A stretch of DNA of 64,000 bases, taken from assembly GCF_048128805.1 (NCBI RefSeq), contig NC_136004.1, positions 17,112,185 through 17,176,184 on the forward strand, given 5' to 3'. The translations under genes were made by a program, and so were the position numbers. The DNA is from Centroberyx gerrardi (lineage: Eukaryota; Chordata; Actinopteri; Beryciformes; Berycidae). Shown here in pieces: positions 27,601-40,260 of the stretch; position 1 is the first letter of the stretch; every line of letters starts with the position of its first letter. Under the pieces are notes generated by a model. It saw nothing but the letters and a program-made list of their open reading frames with translations, made no database searches and had not been told where the DNA came from.

Positions 27601-30600
27601 GTTGGTAGTGTTGAGAAAAGAGAACAGGATCTCTAAAACTGAGAGAACTGTGCTCTTTTGTAGACATGGAGGGCACCTATGCTGAGTATGAGGAGTGGGC
27701 TGAACATGGGGTGCCTGAGACAGTCTCACATCAGTACAAAAGGGCCCTGCAGCAGAAGGAGAAGTGCAAGGCTATTGAAGAGACACTGGTATGTATCTTA
27801 CAATGACACTTCCCGTTTCTCTTTTTTAAATTCTCTTTTTTAAATTTGTTATTGCTAACTATTTATTAGTCTGATATTGTCCTCCTGCATCAATACCTGA
27901 TATGTGACTGAAACGTTTTACAATGCATTTGATATGCCAATGTCTCGCTGCAGCTGGTAGCTGAGCCTCCCAAGCTGGCAGAGTATCAGACCTACATTGA
28001 CTTCGAGCTAAAGGAGGGTGATCCGGCACGCGTCCAGCTTATCTTTGAGCGGGCACTGGCAGAGAACTGCCTGGTACCGGACATGTGGGCGAAATACACC
28101 ACCTATCTTGTGAGTATTGCCCTCCCCCACAATCATGCACCAGTGTTGGGCTGGGCACACTCTTTTTAGGGCTCTCAGTCAGGCAGTGATGTACCAGCTG
28201 GGTGGAGCAAGTGCTCCAATTCAGTGGCCAAATGTATCAAAAGAGACATTCAGAGTCTGTGTACATTTCCTCATCTCTCGACTCAAGATAGCTCCCACCC
28301 CACAAAGAGCTCATAAGAAAGCTATATAAATATTCTATAGATATATCAGTATTTCTGTTTTATCGGGGTGCACAATATGTAACTTAGGCATGAATTCTAA
28401 GAATGACTAAAGTTATAAAGTTATACAAAGTTGTTTCCTCTGTATTCATTTAGCAGTGGTGCGCCACATCAAGGAAATTACCACCACTACTAGAGAAAAT
28501 GTGAAATTAAAATTAGCATTGTAATTTAGTCTTACTATCATTTAAAACTAAAATAAGTGTAGTTCAAATGTTTTAGAAGAAATTATTTTATTATGATAAA
28601 AAAAACATTTTCATCACTACAACCTCAACTTGAAACATAACTTAGACCCAAACAGCGACAGATAGGGACAAAACTAGAATTATCTCCCCAAGCACCACAG
28701 CTGCATAAAATTGCAGAGGAAACACTCTTATGATCTATGGTAGACTAAATGAAACTTCATTCATCACTGACTGAAGATGTGACAGCTCCTCTTCTCACTT
28801 GATCTGTCATGTTTTGGGCCATGTTCGTTTTGCTGCAGTCGCCGGTTTACAAATGTACTTGATTAAGGCAGTACTGGGAGGGTACTGGGCGCTGTGTTGC
28901 ACTGTGGAGCATCTCATCTTAATTACTCACAGCCAGATATCTCTCCAACAGCTCCTCCTGAAATTTATTCATGAGTCTTTTAATTGCTTTAATGGCATGG
29001 TAATTGGCTGCTGACATTGCAAACACTAAACTCACACAATATCCGGTGATTCATCAAGATGATTATCATTATGCTCCTCTGATTAGAGGAAAATGATTTC
29101 ACTAAAATGTTTTCTAACCCTTAACCCATTCATTCCCAAAATGTCTTATTGGATCTTCCTGTGTTTCACTCGCAAAGTTGTAGAACCACAAGGTCATGGA
29201 AGCAGCCATGTCTTGTATGAAGGAAGTTTTTAAACTAATGGTAAAAGTCTCCTGCTTATTATTCAGTGAAGTGATTACATTAATGGAGGTGGACACTAAT
29301 TGAATTGCTTTAAGCTAAGTGATTCAGTCCTACTCATATTTCAAATTATAATGGTTTAGGCCAATTTCCCTCGTTGAATAATGTGAAAATGTGCACAATT
29401 GCACATAAAAGCAGCCTGCATTAATAAGGTAGAGCTGGGGGGCTCTAAAGATGTTGCTACCCATACATAGTAATGATTGAAAATCTGCAAGAGTAGGTGG
29501 GATGTTAGAAGATATGGCTGCCCATAAAAATGACTTTGTATCTGCAGCAAAATGTCTCTATCAGACTGTTTAACCAGTGTTTAGATCATTAAACCCTTTT
29601 TCTATCTGTTTCCTCTGGGCTCCATAGGACCGCCAGCTGAAGATCAAAGACATAGTTCTTTCCTCTCATGACCGTGCCGTCAGGAATTGCCCCTGGACCA
29701 TGGGTCTGTGGAAGAGCTACCTGCTGGCCCTGGAGAGGCACGGGGCCGAGCATCAAACCGTCTCAGGTAACCACAGCTCGGTTGTTTGTTTTGTGTGTGT
29801 TTATTTTCTGCACGTTACAGTTATTTACTGAGTTGTTGGCACAAGCATTAACAGGGTTTGACAGCTAAACGTGAATTAAATAGTATTTTGAAGCCGTAAA
29901 TGATTTATGTATGTATTATTGGTGAAGACTGGCAAAATTGACCTGTATTTTTGTTACAGTGAGGTCTGAAAGATGCAGAGATTAGATAAATTAGAGAACT
30001 GCTTTTAAATATCAATAATAGTAGTATGGAGAAATATCCCACACTATTACATGGAATTTTCTGGGCTCAGTCATCCTGGATTTTTGTCTTCTTCACAGAC
30101 ATTTTTGAAAAGGCGTTGAATGCAGGTTTCATTCAAGCTACGGATTATGTGGACATCTGGCAAGCATATCTTGACTACCTGAGGAGACGCGTAGATTTTA
30201 GCAAAGGTGAGTATGAAATGAATGAAGTATGACTGGTATGAAAACCAGATTTTTCTTTGTGTTTGCGGATAATCCAGTTCAGATTGTTAATTTATTGATG
30301 GTGTTATCTTGCATTTCTCAGAATCAAGTAAAGAGTTAGAGGAGTTACGGACAGCCTTTTCTCGCTCTCTGGACTACATGAAACAAGATGTTGAAGAAAG
30401 TAAGTGGATTCCAGTCTTATTCTTGAATTTATTTATTTATTTATTTTTGTGTCGTTCTTAGTTTTTATTCTCGTTTGACTCACTAATGTCTTGCGCTCCT
30501 GTAGGATTCAGTGAAAGTGGAGATCCTTCCTGTACCATAATGCAGATCTGGGCAAGGATAGAGGTAAGGGTGAGAAATAAAGAATCAAGATAGCAAAGTT

Positions 30601-33600
30601 GACTTGACACCCATTTTGAAGGGTTTGCTGCTCAGGACAAAGTTAACTATGTATTTCACATGCTACCAAAGTACGGTGAAGGAGAATGAGGCCACTGCTA
30701 AAAGACAATTAAGTAAAATGCACTGCAAAGAAGTGAAGGACCTATTGCTGAACTATAGTAGGAGTTTGCGTACTTTTTCCACACATGCTGCAAAATGTGT
30801 GACAATTTTTGTTGAGTAGATGGGGTGGAAAAAAGTGAATTTTTATTATCAAATGACCTAATAGTTTCTCTGGGCAATACTGAATACATTTTTGTTTCAA
30901 AGTAAGACAGAAAATGCATAAATGTCACATACTTTCCCTCTGCATGTAGGCATGTGTAATATGGAAACGGTACAAAAAGTGTCTCATATTTCTACTTTCC
31001 TCTCCCTACCAGGCCCTCCACTGCAAGAACATGCAAAAGGCCAGAGAGCTGTGGGACAGCATCATGACAAAGGGGAATGCCAAATATGCCAATATGTGGC
31101 TGGAGTACTATAACCTTGAAAGGTCTGTCAGCGCACATCTTGGCAAATAAATGAAATATAATTGCTAATTTAAAGTGCAGTGGTTAATACCTTTGTGCTT
31201 AACATTTAGCTAAAAAACTTGTGTATGTTTACCTTGTATGTTTTTTTTTTTTACTTTACCCTCAGGTCTTATGGAGATCCCATCCACTGCCGAAAGGCTC
31301 TCCACAGGGCCGTCCAGTGCACCTCGGACTACCCAGAGCATGTGTGTGAAGTCCTGCTCACCTTTGAGAGGGTGGAAGGTAGGGATGCACCGATACCGTT
31401 TTTTTACTGCCGATCCGATAACGATACCAGAATTTTGAGTATTAACCGATACCGAGTACCGATCCAATATTGACCCCTTTTTTTCTTCTGTAATTACACA
31501 GCTGCATACAACATGTAAATAACATGGGAACAATAATTTTATTGTTAAAAAAAAGAAAAGCAGCAGGGCAAAAGAACTGACCAAAATAGGAATGACAGTT
31601 CCTAGGATATATAAGATTGCTGCAATATAGGGATACAGTGCAAAAAAACTCACAAAAGTGCAAAAGAGCAATAAACTGACCAGTGCATACTGCTACAAAA
31701 CAATATTGAAACAACCATACAGCCTTTGCTTATATTTTTTTTCCTCTTCTTTAGTGTGAATAACTGACAGAAAAAATACTGCTACACATAGGCTTTTTCT
31801 GGACATAACATCCAGTGTGTGCCAAGTCTAGTCTAGTTTTAATCACTTAGGACAAGGGGCAGGTTTTTCTTCAGAAACAGAAGCATCTCACCTCTCTCTG
31901 CTGTCGGCCTGTTCCTCCGTTCACTGACAGTGTTGACAGTCGCTGACGCACGCACAGGTCGCGTCAGCGCCATCAGCGCGGTAGCATTAGCTTTAGCCCC
32001 CATCTCCAAAAAGCTTTGTTTTGTGAAAACGGAAGACTTAATTGAAACCTTTATGGTGGCGTGTACATGATACTAAGCCCAAGGACACTCGATGTAAGTT
32101 TGAGCTAAGGAGCAGGCGTTTGGAAGGCGTCGCCAGATGAAGTTCTTGGTAAAGTGAGTTGGATAAAGATCTTTGGGACGCTAGTAATGGCATAGCCATC
32201 TAGCATCCCTTTGTGGCTAAAATAATTCCCAACCGCTGACATGTTTACATCAGCACATTGCCTGCACGCTCGCTTTCTTTTTCCAACTTCTTCACTCACT
32301 CGTGTCGCGTCACGTGCAAACTCAGGCATGTTTTACGGCAGGCGACTACGCCCGTTTATTACTCCGGGGGCTCGAACTGATTGCTCTGGATCGGATCGGA
32401 TTATAACGTTAGCTGCCACCGATGTCCGATCCAGCATTTTAGGCCAATATCGTCCCGATACCGATGCCAAGTATCGGATCGGTGCATCCCTAGTGGAAGG
32501 TGAGTCAGGAGAAAAGAGTGGAATTAATTAGTTAAGTTTGAGTCCCTGGTTGTGGGAATAAAACCTGATGTACGCTGTGGTTTACTGTAATGGCCATCTG
32601 TACTTTTTTTTATTTATCTATTTATTCATTTTTATGTTTCTGGGTGTATATTGTTTAAGTTAAATGTTGTGGGTTTTTTTTATTGTTGTTTATTGTCTGT
32701 TGTCCTGTATTATTTTGTCTTTTCCAATGAGAAATGCCAATAAACAAACCATGGGGAAAATTTGAGTCCCTGGAACAACTGGGGAAAATATGGGCAGAAA
32801 CTGTAAATGGTTAACGCTCTCTCCTCCCTCACCAACTACCACTGAGGTGCCCTTGAGCCAGGCACTTAACCCGAGGTGATGCTGTGTGAGGACTGGTTGC
32901 ACTGGGCAGTGGGTTTGTGTGAAATGTATGTGAAGCAGGGCGTTGCTGGAAAAAGCATGAGTGGTCAGCAAAACTTCCTGTATAAATAAAGGTTAAACTA
33001 AGGGAAGATAAGGGATAAAAATGAATATGTTCATAAATTACAGTCTGTCTCTGAATGTTTGTGCCCTCTCACCTACAGGTTCTCTGGAAGACTGGGATGT
33101 GGCAGTGCAGAAGACCGAGACCCGGTTGAACAGGATCAATGAGCAACGGGCAAAAGTAAGAGAACATATCAGCACTGTAACAGTACAGGTCCGTCATTTT
33201 CGCTGCTGTTGGCTCACGTTACTGTCCTCCACCCATCTGTCAGGTGGCCGAGAAAGAAGCCAACCTGGTCCGCCAGGAGGAGGACAAGGCTGAGCAGCGG
33301 CGGAAGTCCAAGGCAGACAAGAAGGCTCAGAAGAAGGGCCAAAAGGGAATTCGAGCTGGGGAGAAGAGGAGAGCAGAGGATGATTATCAGAATGAATGGG
33401 ATGAACAGTCAGGTAAGGAAAGATAGACTGGCCTATACAGTTTGTATGATAATAGTATTTTTCTAGAAAGAATGACCCGTGAGAAAATCGGTGAACATAA
33501 TGTCATCTATGCTTTCTCTCTCTGTGTGTGACAGATCAAGCTCCTAAGAGGCACAGAGGAGACGGCGAGCCCGGCACTGAGGAGTACATGGAGACAGAGG

Positions 33601-35345
33601 CGGGACTGTTTGGGCGGAAAACTCCTGCTGGCCACAGGCTCGGGCCACCTGGCGCTAAAAAAGCCCAGCAGGGAGCAGCGGCCGCCGCTCAGAGGCAGCA
33701 AGACGACAAGCCCGAGCTCCGCAACGATAACAACAGCGTGTTCATCAGCAACCTGGCGTACACCCTGGAGGAGCCGGAGAGCAAGCTCAGGACACTGTTT
33801 GAGACCTGTGGTCCCCTCCAGCAGGTGCGCCCGGTCTTCAGCAACAAGGGCACCTTCAAAGGCTATTGCTACGTGCAGTTCGAGTCCCAAGCATCTGTCC
33901 CCATAGCCCTGAAGCTGGACCGACGAGAAGTGGAGGGCAGGCCCATGTTCGTATCGCCGTGTGTAGACAAAAACACAAACCCTGATTTTAAGGTAAATAT
34001 GACCGATTGTGTTTGTATGGATTTGGGGGCAGATGAATATGAGGTTGTATTCAGCTTGGACACAAGTGGGCCACGTTCCTTTTTGTATTATAACATGCAG
34101 TACCAGTGACCACTTGACATTAATTTCCCTATAGGTGTTCAAGTACAACTCGTCTATGGAGAAACACAAAATCTTCATCTCGGGGCTGCCCTTCTCCTGC
34201 ACCAAGGAGCAGCTGGAGGAGCTGTGCAAGAGTCACGGCACCGTTAAAGATGTTCGTCTGGTCACATATCGGTCAGGCAAACCCAAGGTGAGGCATACTG
34301 CAGGAGGAAGGACAGCGTCCAGATGTTCGGCTAAAAATAATCACTGTGATTCAGCTAATGAGTCCCACTTTTGACCATTCAGCAAAAAGCACATGGCTTT
34401 TTGAGTGCAGGGGGGAAAGTTAGTGGTTCTAATAAATGGTGAGAATCTCCAAGCCATTAAGAATTTCACATTAATATTCATATCTATCTGTGACATGCTA
34501 ATTGTTCACAAGAATCGCAAAAAAAAGGCTCCGTTGATGCTTTTAAAATGTAGTGACATACTCATTAACCTCCTTTTTGCTGTGTGGCTGTTCAGGGTCT
34601 GGCATATGTTGAGTTTGAAGATGAAGCTCAGGCTTCTCAGGCAGTGCTGAAACTGGACGGCATGGATATAGAGGACAACAAAATATCGGTCGCCATCAGT
34701 AACCCTCCTCGCAGAAGCATGAAGGATACACCTGGTTCCAGTGGGGCCATGGCAGCCACGATGACTCGCCAGGTCTATGGAGCGTAAGTTTGATCCACTT
34801 CTCTGTCACGCTAACTGAAATATGCTTGTTTGCACAGTGAATGTATGCAGAAGTTACAGATTGGCTCAGATTTTTAAATGTTACTGATATTATCAGATCT
34901 GCAGCAGCTGTTGACCATTGTTGAGATTTTATCTTTGAACAGATTGTATAGAGTTAAGTTTGGTTGTGAAATATACAATTTATCTTTATATCAGTGATGG
35001 GAAATGCAAGTATTATCTAAAAAGACATTTACTATAGAAGCAGCCATAATGCTAAGCTTATAGTTGGTAGCCCTTGGAGCTACAGTATATTCATAGCCCA
35101 GTACAAGAACAAAATTTGGGCCAAGAAATCAAAGATGTTTTTCTTTTTCCAGGAGAGGGAGAGGACGCACCCAGCTCTCACTACTCCCTCGTTCCCTGCA
35201 TCGACCAAGTGGGCCCCCGAGCAAAGCGGAGAATGGGACTGCGACTAAACCAATACCAGCGAACGCAGCTGGAGACGCTGGGTTTGAAGCACAGGCAAAA
35301 CCTTTGTCGAATTCAGACTTTGCCAGAATGCTCCTCAATAAGTGA
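24667..35345 (+). CDS. sart3: SART3, U4/U6 snRNP recycling factor (19 coding exons)
   Basis: SART3 (Prp24-like) reanneals U4 and U6 snRNA and carries USP4/USP15 to the spliceosome. Coding exons: 24667-24852, 25888-26014, 26124-26228, 26318-26502, 26895-27000, 27664-27788, 27954-28109, 29628-29766, 30099-30206, 30322-30399, 30505-30563, 31013-31122, 31266-31378, 33079-33155, 33244-33412, 33535-33992, 34135-34287, 34596-34783, 35153-35345. The total is 2835 nt, 944 residues (human 963). An acidic N-terminus precedes HAT repeats (LSINAFDYNCHVDL, LEYAQYSIGG, IFERALAENCLVPDMW, NAGFIQATDYVDIWQAYLDY, AVQCTSDYPEHVCEVLL), a Lys/Arg-rich NLS, RRM1 (SVFISNLAY, GYCYVQF), RRM2 (KIFISGLPF, GLAYVEF) and the C-terminal SNSDFARMLLNK LSm-binding motif. 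Oddities: the exon 2 donor is a weak GTTTGT; exon 5 adds about 18 residues versus human; a hAT element occupies the exon 13 donor. The start is the only in-frame ATG, in good context. Confidence 0.96.
25330..25830. repeat. Unclassified repeat-like patch in sart3 intron 1
   Basis: CCTTACACCAAACGA at 25365-25379 is exactly inverted at 25472-25486 (TCGTTTGGTGTAAGG). Downstream, a 28-nt string (CTTTTCAAAG..TTCTAGTGTATGGTAG) occurs at about 25638 and again at 25771 with one mismatch, with scattered AGTCTTT words. It looks like a decayed DNA transposon. I cannot name a family. Confidence 0.45.
28110..29627 (+). other. sart3: sart3 intron 7
   Basis: A 1.5-kb AT-rich intron with no exon or RNA gene recognised. 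Confidence 0.7.
31372..31379. repeat. Upstream 8-bp target duplication of the hAT insertion
   Basis: GTGGAAGG, identical to 32493-32500. Its last G together with the first T of the element forms the GT of the donor now bounding sart3 exon 13. Confidence 0.9.
31380..32492. mobile_element. Non-autonomous hAT transposon inserted at the sart3 exon 13 splice donor
   Basis: 1113 bp flanked by perfect 8-bp direct repeats GTGGAAGG, the hAT hallmark. The left end TAGGGATGCACCGAT is exactly inverted at the right end (ATCGGTGCATCCCTA). Sub-terminal CCGATAC/GTATCGG words repeat in both orientations. No transposase-like ORF is present. The site overlaps the end of sart3 coding exon 13, so the element begins one base inside the new donor. 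Identical target duplications and matching termini suggest a fairly recent insertion. Confidence 0.92.
32493..32500. repeat. Downstream 8-bp target duplication carrying the ancestral donor
   Basis: GTGGAAGG followed by TGAGTC. With the next base this rebuilds GTGGAAG/GTGAGT, the presumed original exon 13 end and donor, now 1.1 kb inside the intron. Confidence 0.9.
32799..33002 (+). mobile_element. SINE fragment in sart3 intron 13
   Basis: The words TGAGGTGCCCTTGAGCCAGG, CACTTAACCC and a terminal CCTGTATAAATAAAGGTTAA match the body and 3' tail of teleost tRNA-SINEs. The Pol III box region is missing or degenerate. Confidence 0.5.
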
Positions 35346-37540
35346 GACGACGAGCGAGAGAATTATGACCGCCTTCATATTGAAAGCCATCTTGTGTCCT
35401 TACAAATTAGTGATGGTGATTTTTCTGTAATTGGTTGCCTGACTTCCCTTTAATCCAGTCTTGTTCCTGTCATCAGTTCCTGCGAGAAAGCCTTAATCAC
35501 CCTAGCTCCTGCCCTCTCTCTCACAAACCCTTTTCAACGAAAGAGTGAAAGAGAAGTTACTTTTGACCGGTATGACAGAATGTTTCATGAGCAGTTTTTG
35601 GGGGAGGTTGGCAGATTATTTTATTAAAAAAATGTATCTGTGTGTAAATATATAAAATTGTACACCTCATGTTGCAAGGTGTATTCTTTTGTTGTGCTGA
35701 CTATGTGAAAAGGATTTGACAGAAGCATAGGGGAGAGTATTTTTTTAAATATTCTAACAGCCAAACTTGTGAATGTTGTTTAAAAAAGGTATATGCAAAT
35801 GTTGGACATTTCAGATGTGATGTGTCATAGTTGGTGTGTGTACATATATTGGGTGTGCTACAATGATGAAAAGACATTCTCCAGACGTTTTTAGGACATT
35901 TAGGACTTTGTTGTGTAACTTATCTTGACCTCTGAGGACACAGCTAACAATGCTAGCAATGACTTTATCAGACTGTGTGACTAATACATTGTTTTCCATG
36001 ATACCATCTCTCTGAGTTACCATCAGCTGTATAATGTTATGGAATACCCTTCTAAAAGCCAGAGAGCGTCCAACAGTGTAGATTTGCTTAAATTAATGTA
36101 GCTAGTTCATTGGCTTTATCTTGGCTTGAGGACATGGTATTACATAACATTGTCCTATACAGACACTGCCATTCATGTTATGTCACACTGCTAAAGCTTC
36201 AGCTGGAATTATACAAATAATTTATTCACAGAACTGCCCATAAGTTTACCTTCTTATGCTATAATTGTTTTCATATGTTGTTTGTGGGTGTTCTGTTCAA
36301 TAGTATGACCCCTCTCTTTAGGGACAATTGATAAAATGCATCTATCATGAAATAACTTATATTGGTTAAGATTCCTAAGACTTCCTAAGAAGCTTGATTT
36401 GCAGACGACGGTATGAGGGAGATGGATGCTAAGGGAAAATGAAACACATCTCTTTCCCCTTAACACAGAAAGTGGCAGGATGTTAATGTGTTGTGATGTT
36501 AGAAGAAATTCTTAATTTCACTGGCTACCTTGGAGGCAGGACACAAGCCCGGTGTCTAACAAGTCATCCAGTGGCACTGGGGTCTTGTTTATAAAAATGT
36601 ATTGCAGACAAATTTGATCGTTTAATCTTAAACTTTAGATGAAAACAGTAATGTGTTGAACACAATAATGGTGTTAATAACAAACTGAAGTTCATCCACG
36701 CACAGTGAACTTTCTAACATACTTGCCATTATAGAAAGTACATGTGCAACTGTGTTCAGTCGTGTGCACAAAGGAATCCTATGATCAGTTTTTTTTATAA
36801 ATGAGGTTTTTGGCGAGCTAATGTTGCCCTCTGTATGAAGTTGGCATCAGCTGGACCATAATTAGCTGACAGCTCTGAAATATTCTGGGAAATTAGGCTA
36901 TTGCTCACATCTACACATGCTATGTAGGTCTGCAGGGTCCATTGATACAAGAGAGAATCTATGCAGTTTTTTGATTGCAAGTGTTCAAAGTATATATATT
37001 CTTTTTTTTCCATGTTAGGAAGAGTTTACCATTCGCCGATGTAGCTTTGCCACACTAGTTTACTGTGTACTAGAGTTCACTTGTGTTTGGTTTGGTGTTC
37101 GAGGAGATTTTGTTTGGTTTGTTTGAACATTATGTTCCGTGTTGAAATTTCAAAAAGGTCACCATAGTTTGTAAAGAATTTATAACTTTGAAAACAGATG
37201 GAATACAAGCTATATGTATTGATATCACCACAGTGGCCTAATTGAGAAAAAATATGAATATATTGGGTCTGTAGAAGTTACCTTCATTTTTCTGTCCAAT
37301 ACAAAAAAAGGTGGTGTATGTGCATTGTTTTTGTATAATTTCTATAGTCATAAGGTTTTCAATTTGGTATAGAAGTAAATAACAAATGGCTATTTTTAGC
37401 TGTTTAGTTTATTTATTTTCCTGCTTGTTTCATGGTCTACCCCTGTATTTTGGGTGCTGTAAAAAAAGTCATCTTGTCACATTACTTTGTTGTTTCTGGT
37501 CTAAAAGTTGTTTTAATAAAGAAATGGAAATGAACTTTCA
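35346..37540 (+). other. sart3: sart3 3'UTR and poly(A) signal
   Basis: No further exon is seen after the sart3 stop. AATAAA at 37515-37520 is a probable distal poly(A) signal, about 110 bp before the minus-strand AATAAA attributed to ficd. The extent of the UTR is inferred. Confidence 0.5.
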
Positions 37541-37629
37541 TCCCAATATCATTCTGACAGCTTCACTCTGTTAATCCTAGACAGGTAATATAACCTAAAG
37601 ACATTACAGATGGAAGGTAATAAAACAAG

Positions 37630-37635
37630 TTTATT
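37630..37635 (-). other. ficd: Poly(A) signal of ficd
   Basis: TTTATT on the plus strand reads AATAAA on the minus strand, about 540 nt past the ficd stop. It places the convergent ends of sart3 and ficd close together. Confidence 0.45.
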
Positions 37636-38172
37636 TTATAGTAAAATAAATAATCAAATACATGAAAGTGCTTTACAGTGTTATGAGATAGCCCCTTCAT
37701 GCCAGAGACAAAGGTAATAAACTAAATGGCCACACACTGCACACATTTCAACATCACTGGTCACTGAAGCATCTCAGGTCAATGGTTTTCTTTCTTCCTC
37801 ACATCTATGCTAGTCATACTGTACTTCAGATGTTACTCAGATGCCAATTAAAATATTTCTATGGCATTGTGGTTGCAAACTAAGTGGGAAATTGCTTTCT
37901 TTTCAATATGCAGGAAATAGATTTGTATGATAGCAAACACAAGCACAGCAAAATCAGACTTCAACAGAGAAGAGAGGTGGGACCTGATGCCATGCTCTGA
38001 TTCCAGTGTTCCTGCAGCAGGGCTTCATTAGATTCAGCAGGTGAAAAACCCAAAGAAAGACAAGGAAATGATAAGTTAGCATATGGCCATGAGAGCAGTC
38101 AATCAAGAAACTAATATTTATGCTAGGGTTGTTCTTGCTCATGCTCCCTGTGCCCGCCCCCCCCCCTCCGTG

Positions 38173-39629
38173 TCAGTTGTGGACTGGGATAGTCTGTTTG
38201 CAGTCGGGACAGGCCTGGTGCTGACCGGCTCCTGGCAGCCCCACAGCGTACTCAGTCGTCGCAATCAACAGCGTGTCCAATGTGATCTCTGTGCATTTGG
38301 CTATGAACCGAATGAAGGGCCGGACATCACCCTCGTTGGCCGTGTCTAGAGCTGCATAATATTCAGCCCTTTGTTCTTTGCGAATTGTAATAGGCGGGTA
38401 CCGTGCTTGCATGAGCACAAGGTTCATTAGCAGGCGTGATGTGCGTCCATTGCCGTCTACAAACGGGTGCACGTACACCAGTTTGTAGTGGGCAAGCGCT
38501 GCGTACTCCACCGGGTGCAGCTGGAGGGCCTCCTCCGAGTTGAGCCACTGAACCAGCTCCTGCATGTGTCGGTCCAGGTCCTGAGGGTGGGGTGGGATGT
38601 GGTGGCCTACAAACACCTGGCTGGTGCGCAGCCTCCCCCCCTCCACAGGGTCTGCGTAGCCAAGCACGCGCCGGTGGATCTCCAGGATGTCGGTGACGGT
38701 GATGGCTCCGGCTCGGGACAGCAGAGTGGTGTTGATGTACTTCATGGCTGCATCCACACCGATGGCCTCGTTCTGCTCCTGCAGGCTCTTGCCTGGGACG
38801 GCGTAGCGCGTCTCTATGATGTGACGGATCTCGGACAGAGTGAGCGTGTTGCCTTCGATGGCCACCGTGTGGTAGATGTGGTGGTAGTAGGTTTCCTCCA
38901 TCACGCGTCGGAGTGCAGAATTGCCCTTAGGGATGGACATAAGCCTGCGCACTTTACTGTCAATGATGCCAAAGTGACGCTGGTCAATCTCCTCCACCAG
39001 GGGAAGGGTGCGGTCTCGGCTGACCAGAGCGCGCTCGTTGCACGGCGAGATGGCCAGGGCCTTGGTGTAGAGGTGGTCTGCCTGGACAACATCCTTCTCC
39101 TCCTCCAAAATGGTCCCCAGCTCCGTCAGGGCGTCCACAAAGTCTGGGTTCATGTTGAGCGCGTGCACCAGCAGCTTGTGGGCCTTCTCTCTCTTCCCCT
39201 GCTTCTTCATCTCCACAGCCTGCTGCAGGGCTGCTTTGGCCTCCAGCTCTGTCTCTGCAATCAGCACATAACACACAGCGTCATCTCCAGTACTCTCTCC
39301 ATATAGCAACGTTTCAACACACAACAGGGCAAATGGACAGTGAGGTGATTGCTTTTACCTTTGCTAGGCTTGGACCTATGAGGCAGCAGGTCCAGGGCGG
39401 TGAAGGGGACAGTGAGGCTGGTGGACTGCACACTGGGCTGTTGAGAGCTTCCCCACAGCTGGCAGCGTATTTGAGCAATGCCCTTCAGAGTGGCACAGCA
39501 CTGGTCCTCCACCCCGACCATCGGCATCAACAGCGCCACCAAAGACCCGAGGAGGACACACAGCAGCGGCCCCCATCCTCCAAGGACACGGCCACAGGTG
39601 TAACGCCACACCGTTAAAGTAGCCATCAT
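38173..39629 (-). CDS. ficd: FICD (HYPE), ER protein adenylyltransferase
   Basis: FICD AMPylates and de-AMPylates the ER chaperone BiP, tuning it to protein load. Two coding exons on the minus strand, 39629-39359 and 39254-38173, give 450 residues (human 458). Exon 1 holds a signal-anchor helix ([17 protein letters not shown], about 21-37). Exon 2 has two TPRs (about 93-165), the inhibitory-helix motif TVAIEGN with Glu224 (human Glu234) and the Fic core [12 protein letters not shown] with catalytic His353 (human His363). [14 protein letters not shown] and the [10 protein letters not shown] segment are also conserved. The residue shift of 10 is constant for both key residues, which supports the exon join. 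The start is the first in-frame ATG (MMATL). The frame is open upstream but only from a TTG, and a possible tiny 5'UTR intron lies there. The gene appears intact, in the usual FICD-SART3 neighbourhood. Confidence 0.97.
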
Positions 39630-39639
39630 CCCCGGTTGA

Positions 39640-40260
39640 ATCCCCCATTCTCCGGTGACTCGTCCCCCATCTACTCCACTTCCAGCTGGGAGAGCCGAAG
39701 GGCGGTCGAGGGGAGGAAAAGCACAACCAACATGACAGCTGTCACTCACCAACACTGCCAAGTAAATTCACCACTCCCTCGCTCACTCTAACTTTTCCAG
39801 CTTGTTAGCTAGGTCTACTTAGCTTTGTAGCTAATCACTATCGCGTTAATCCTTTACCGTCTGTAAAACTGTCATGTAACTTGAGGATGAAATTCTGACG
39901 CCGACTAAATGGTGAATAGACTTGTCTCGTTTGCAGCGGAGGCAGGGTTATGTACAAAATACACATCATCAACTTCCTCGATCAAAGGCTGGACTTGTGA
40001 ACATACTGGAATATCATTGGTCAGAACCATATTGATAGACGCTGCGGATTGGCTGACAACGCAGCAATACAACAAATGGTTCGTAGCCGTCTTTGATTGG
40101 ATGTAGCGGGAAGCAACTCCAGCTGAAGGGAGAGGTTTCACTTCTGTGTACTTCCGGTTTCTCTTAAAGTAGCCACGGCAACTAAGGCCGCCAGCTGAGC
40201 CCCAACCTGCCCCAGACTTTAATATCGACAAGACGCGCTAACGGTAGTACGTCTGGTCCT
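39640..40260 (-). promoter_or_regulatory. ficd: ficd promoter region with three CCAAT boxes
   Basis: ATTGG (CCAAT on the minus strand) occurs near 40016, 40048 and at 40096-40100. The last forms CCAAT-N9-CTACG on the ficd strand, one base from the ER stress response element CCAAT-N9-CCACG. Assignment to ficd follows from position; function is inferred. Confidence 0.5.

Noticed and set aside
38467..39306. 279-codon plus-strand ORF over ficd exon 2
   Set aside because: Shadow of the strongly conserved ficd frame on the other strand.
39630..39761. N-terminal extension of ficd
   Set aside because: The frame is open but starts at TTG; there is no in-frame ATG before MMATL, and a splice donor-like GTGAGT lies within it.
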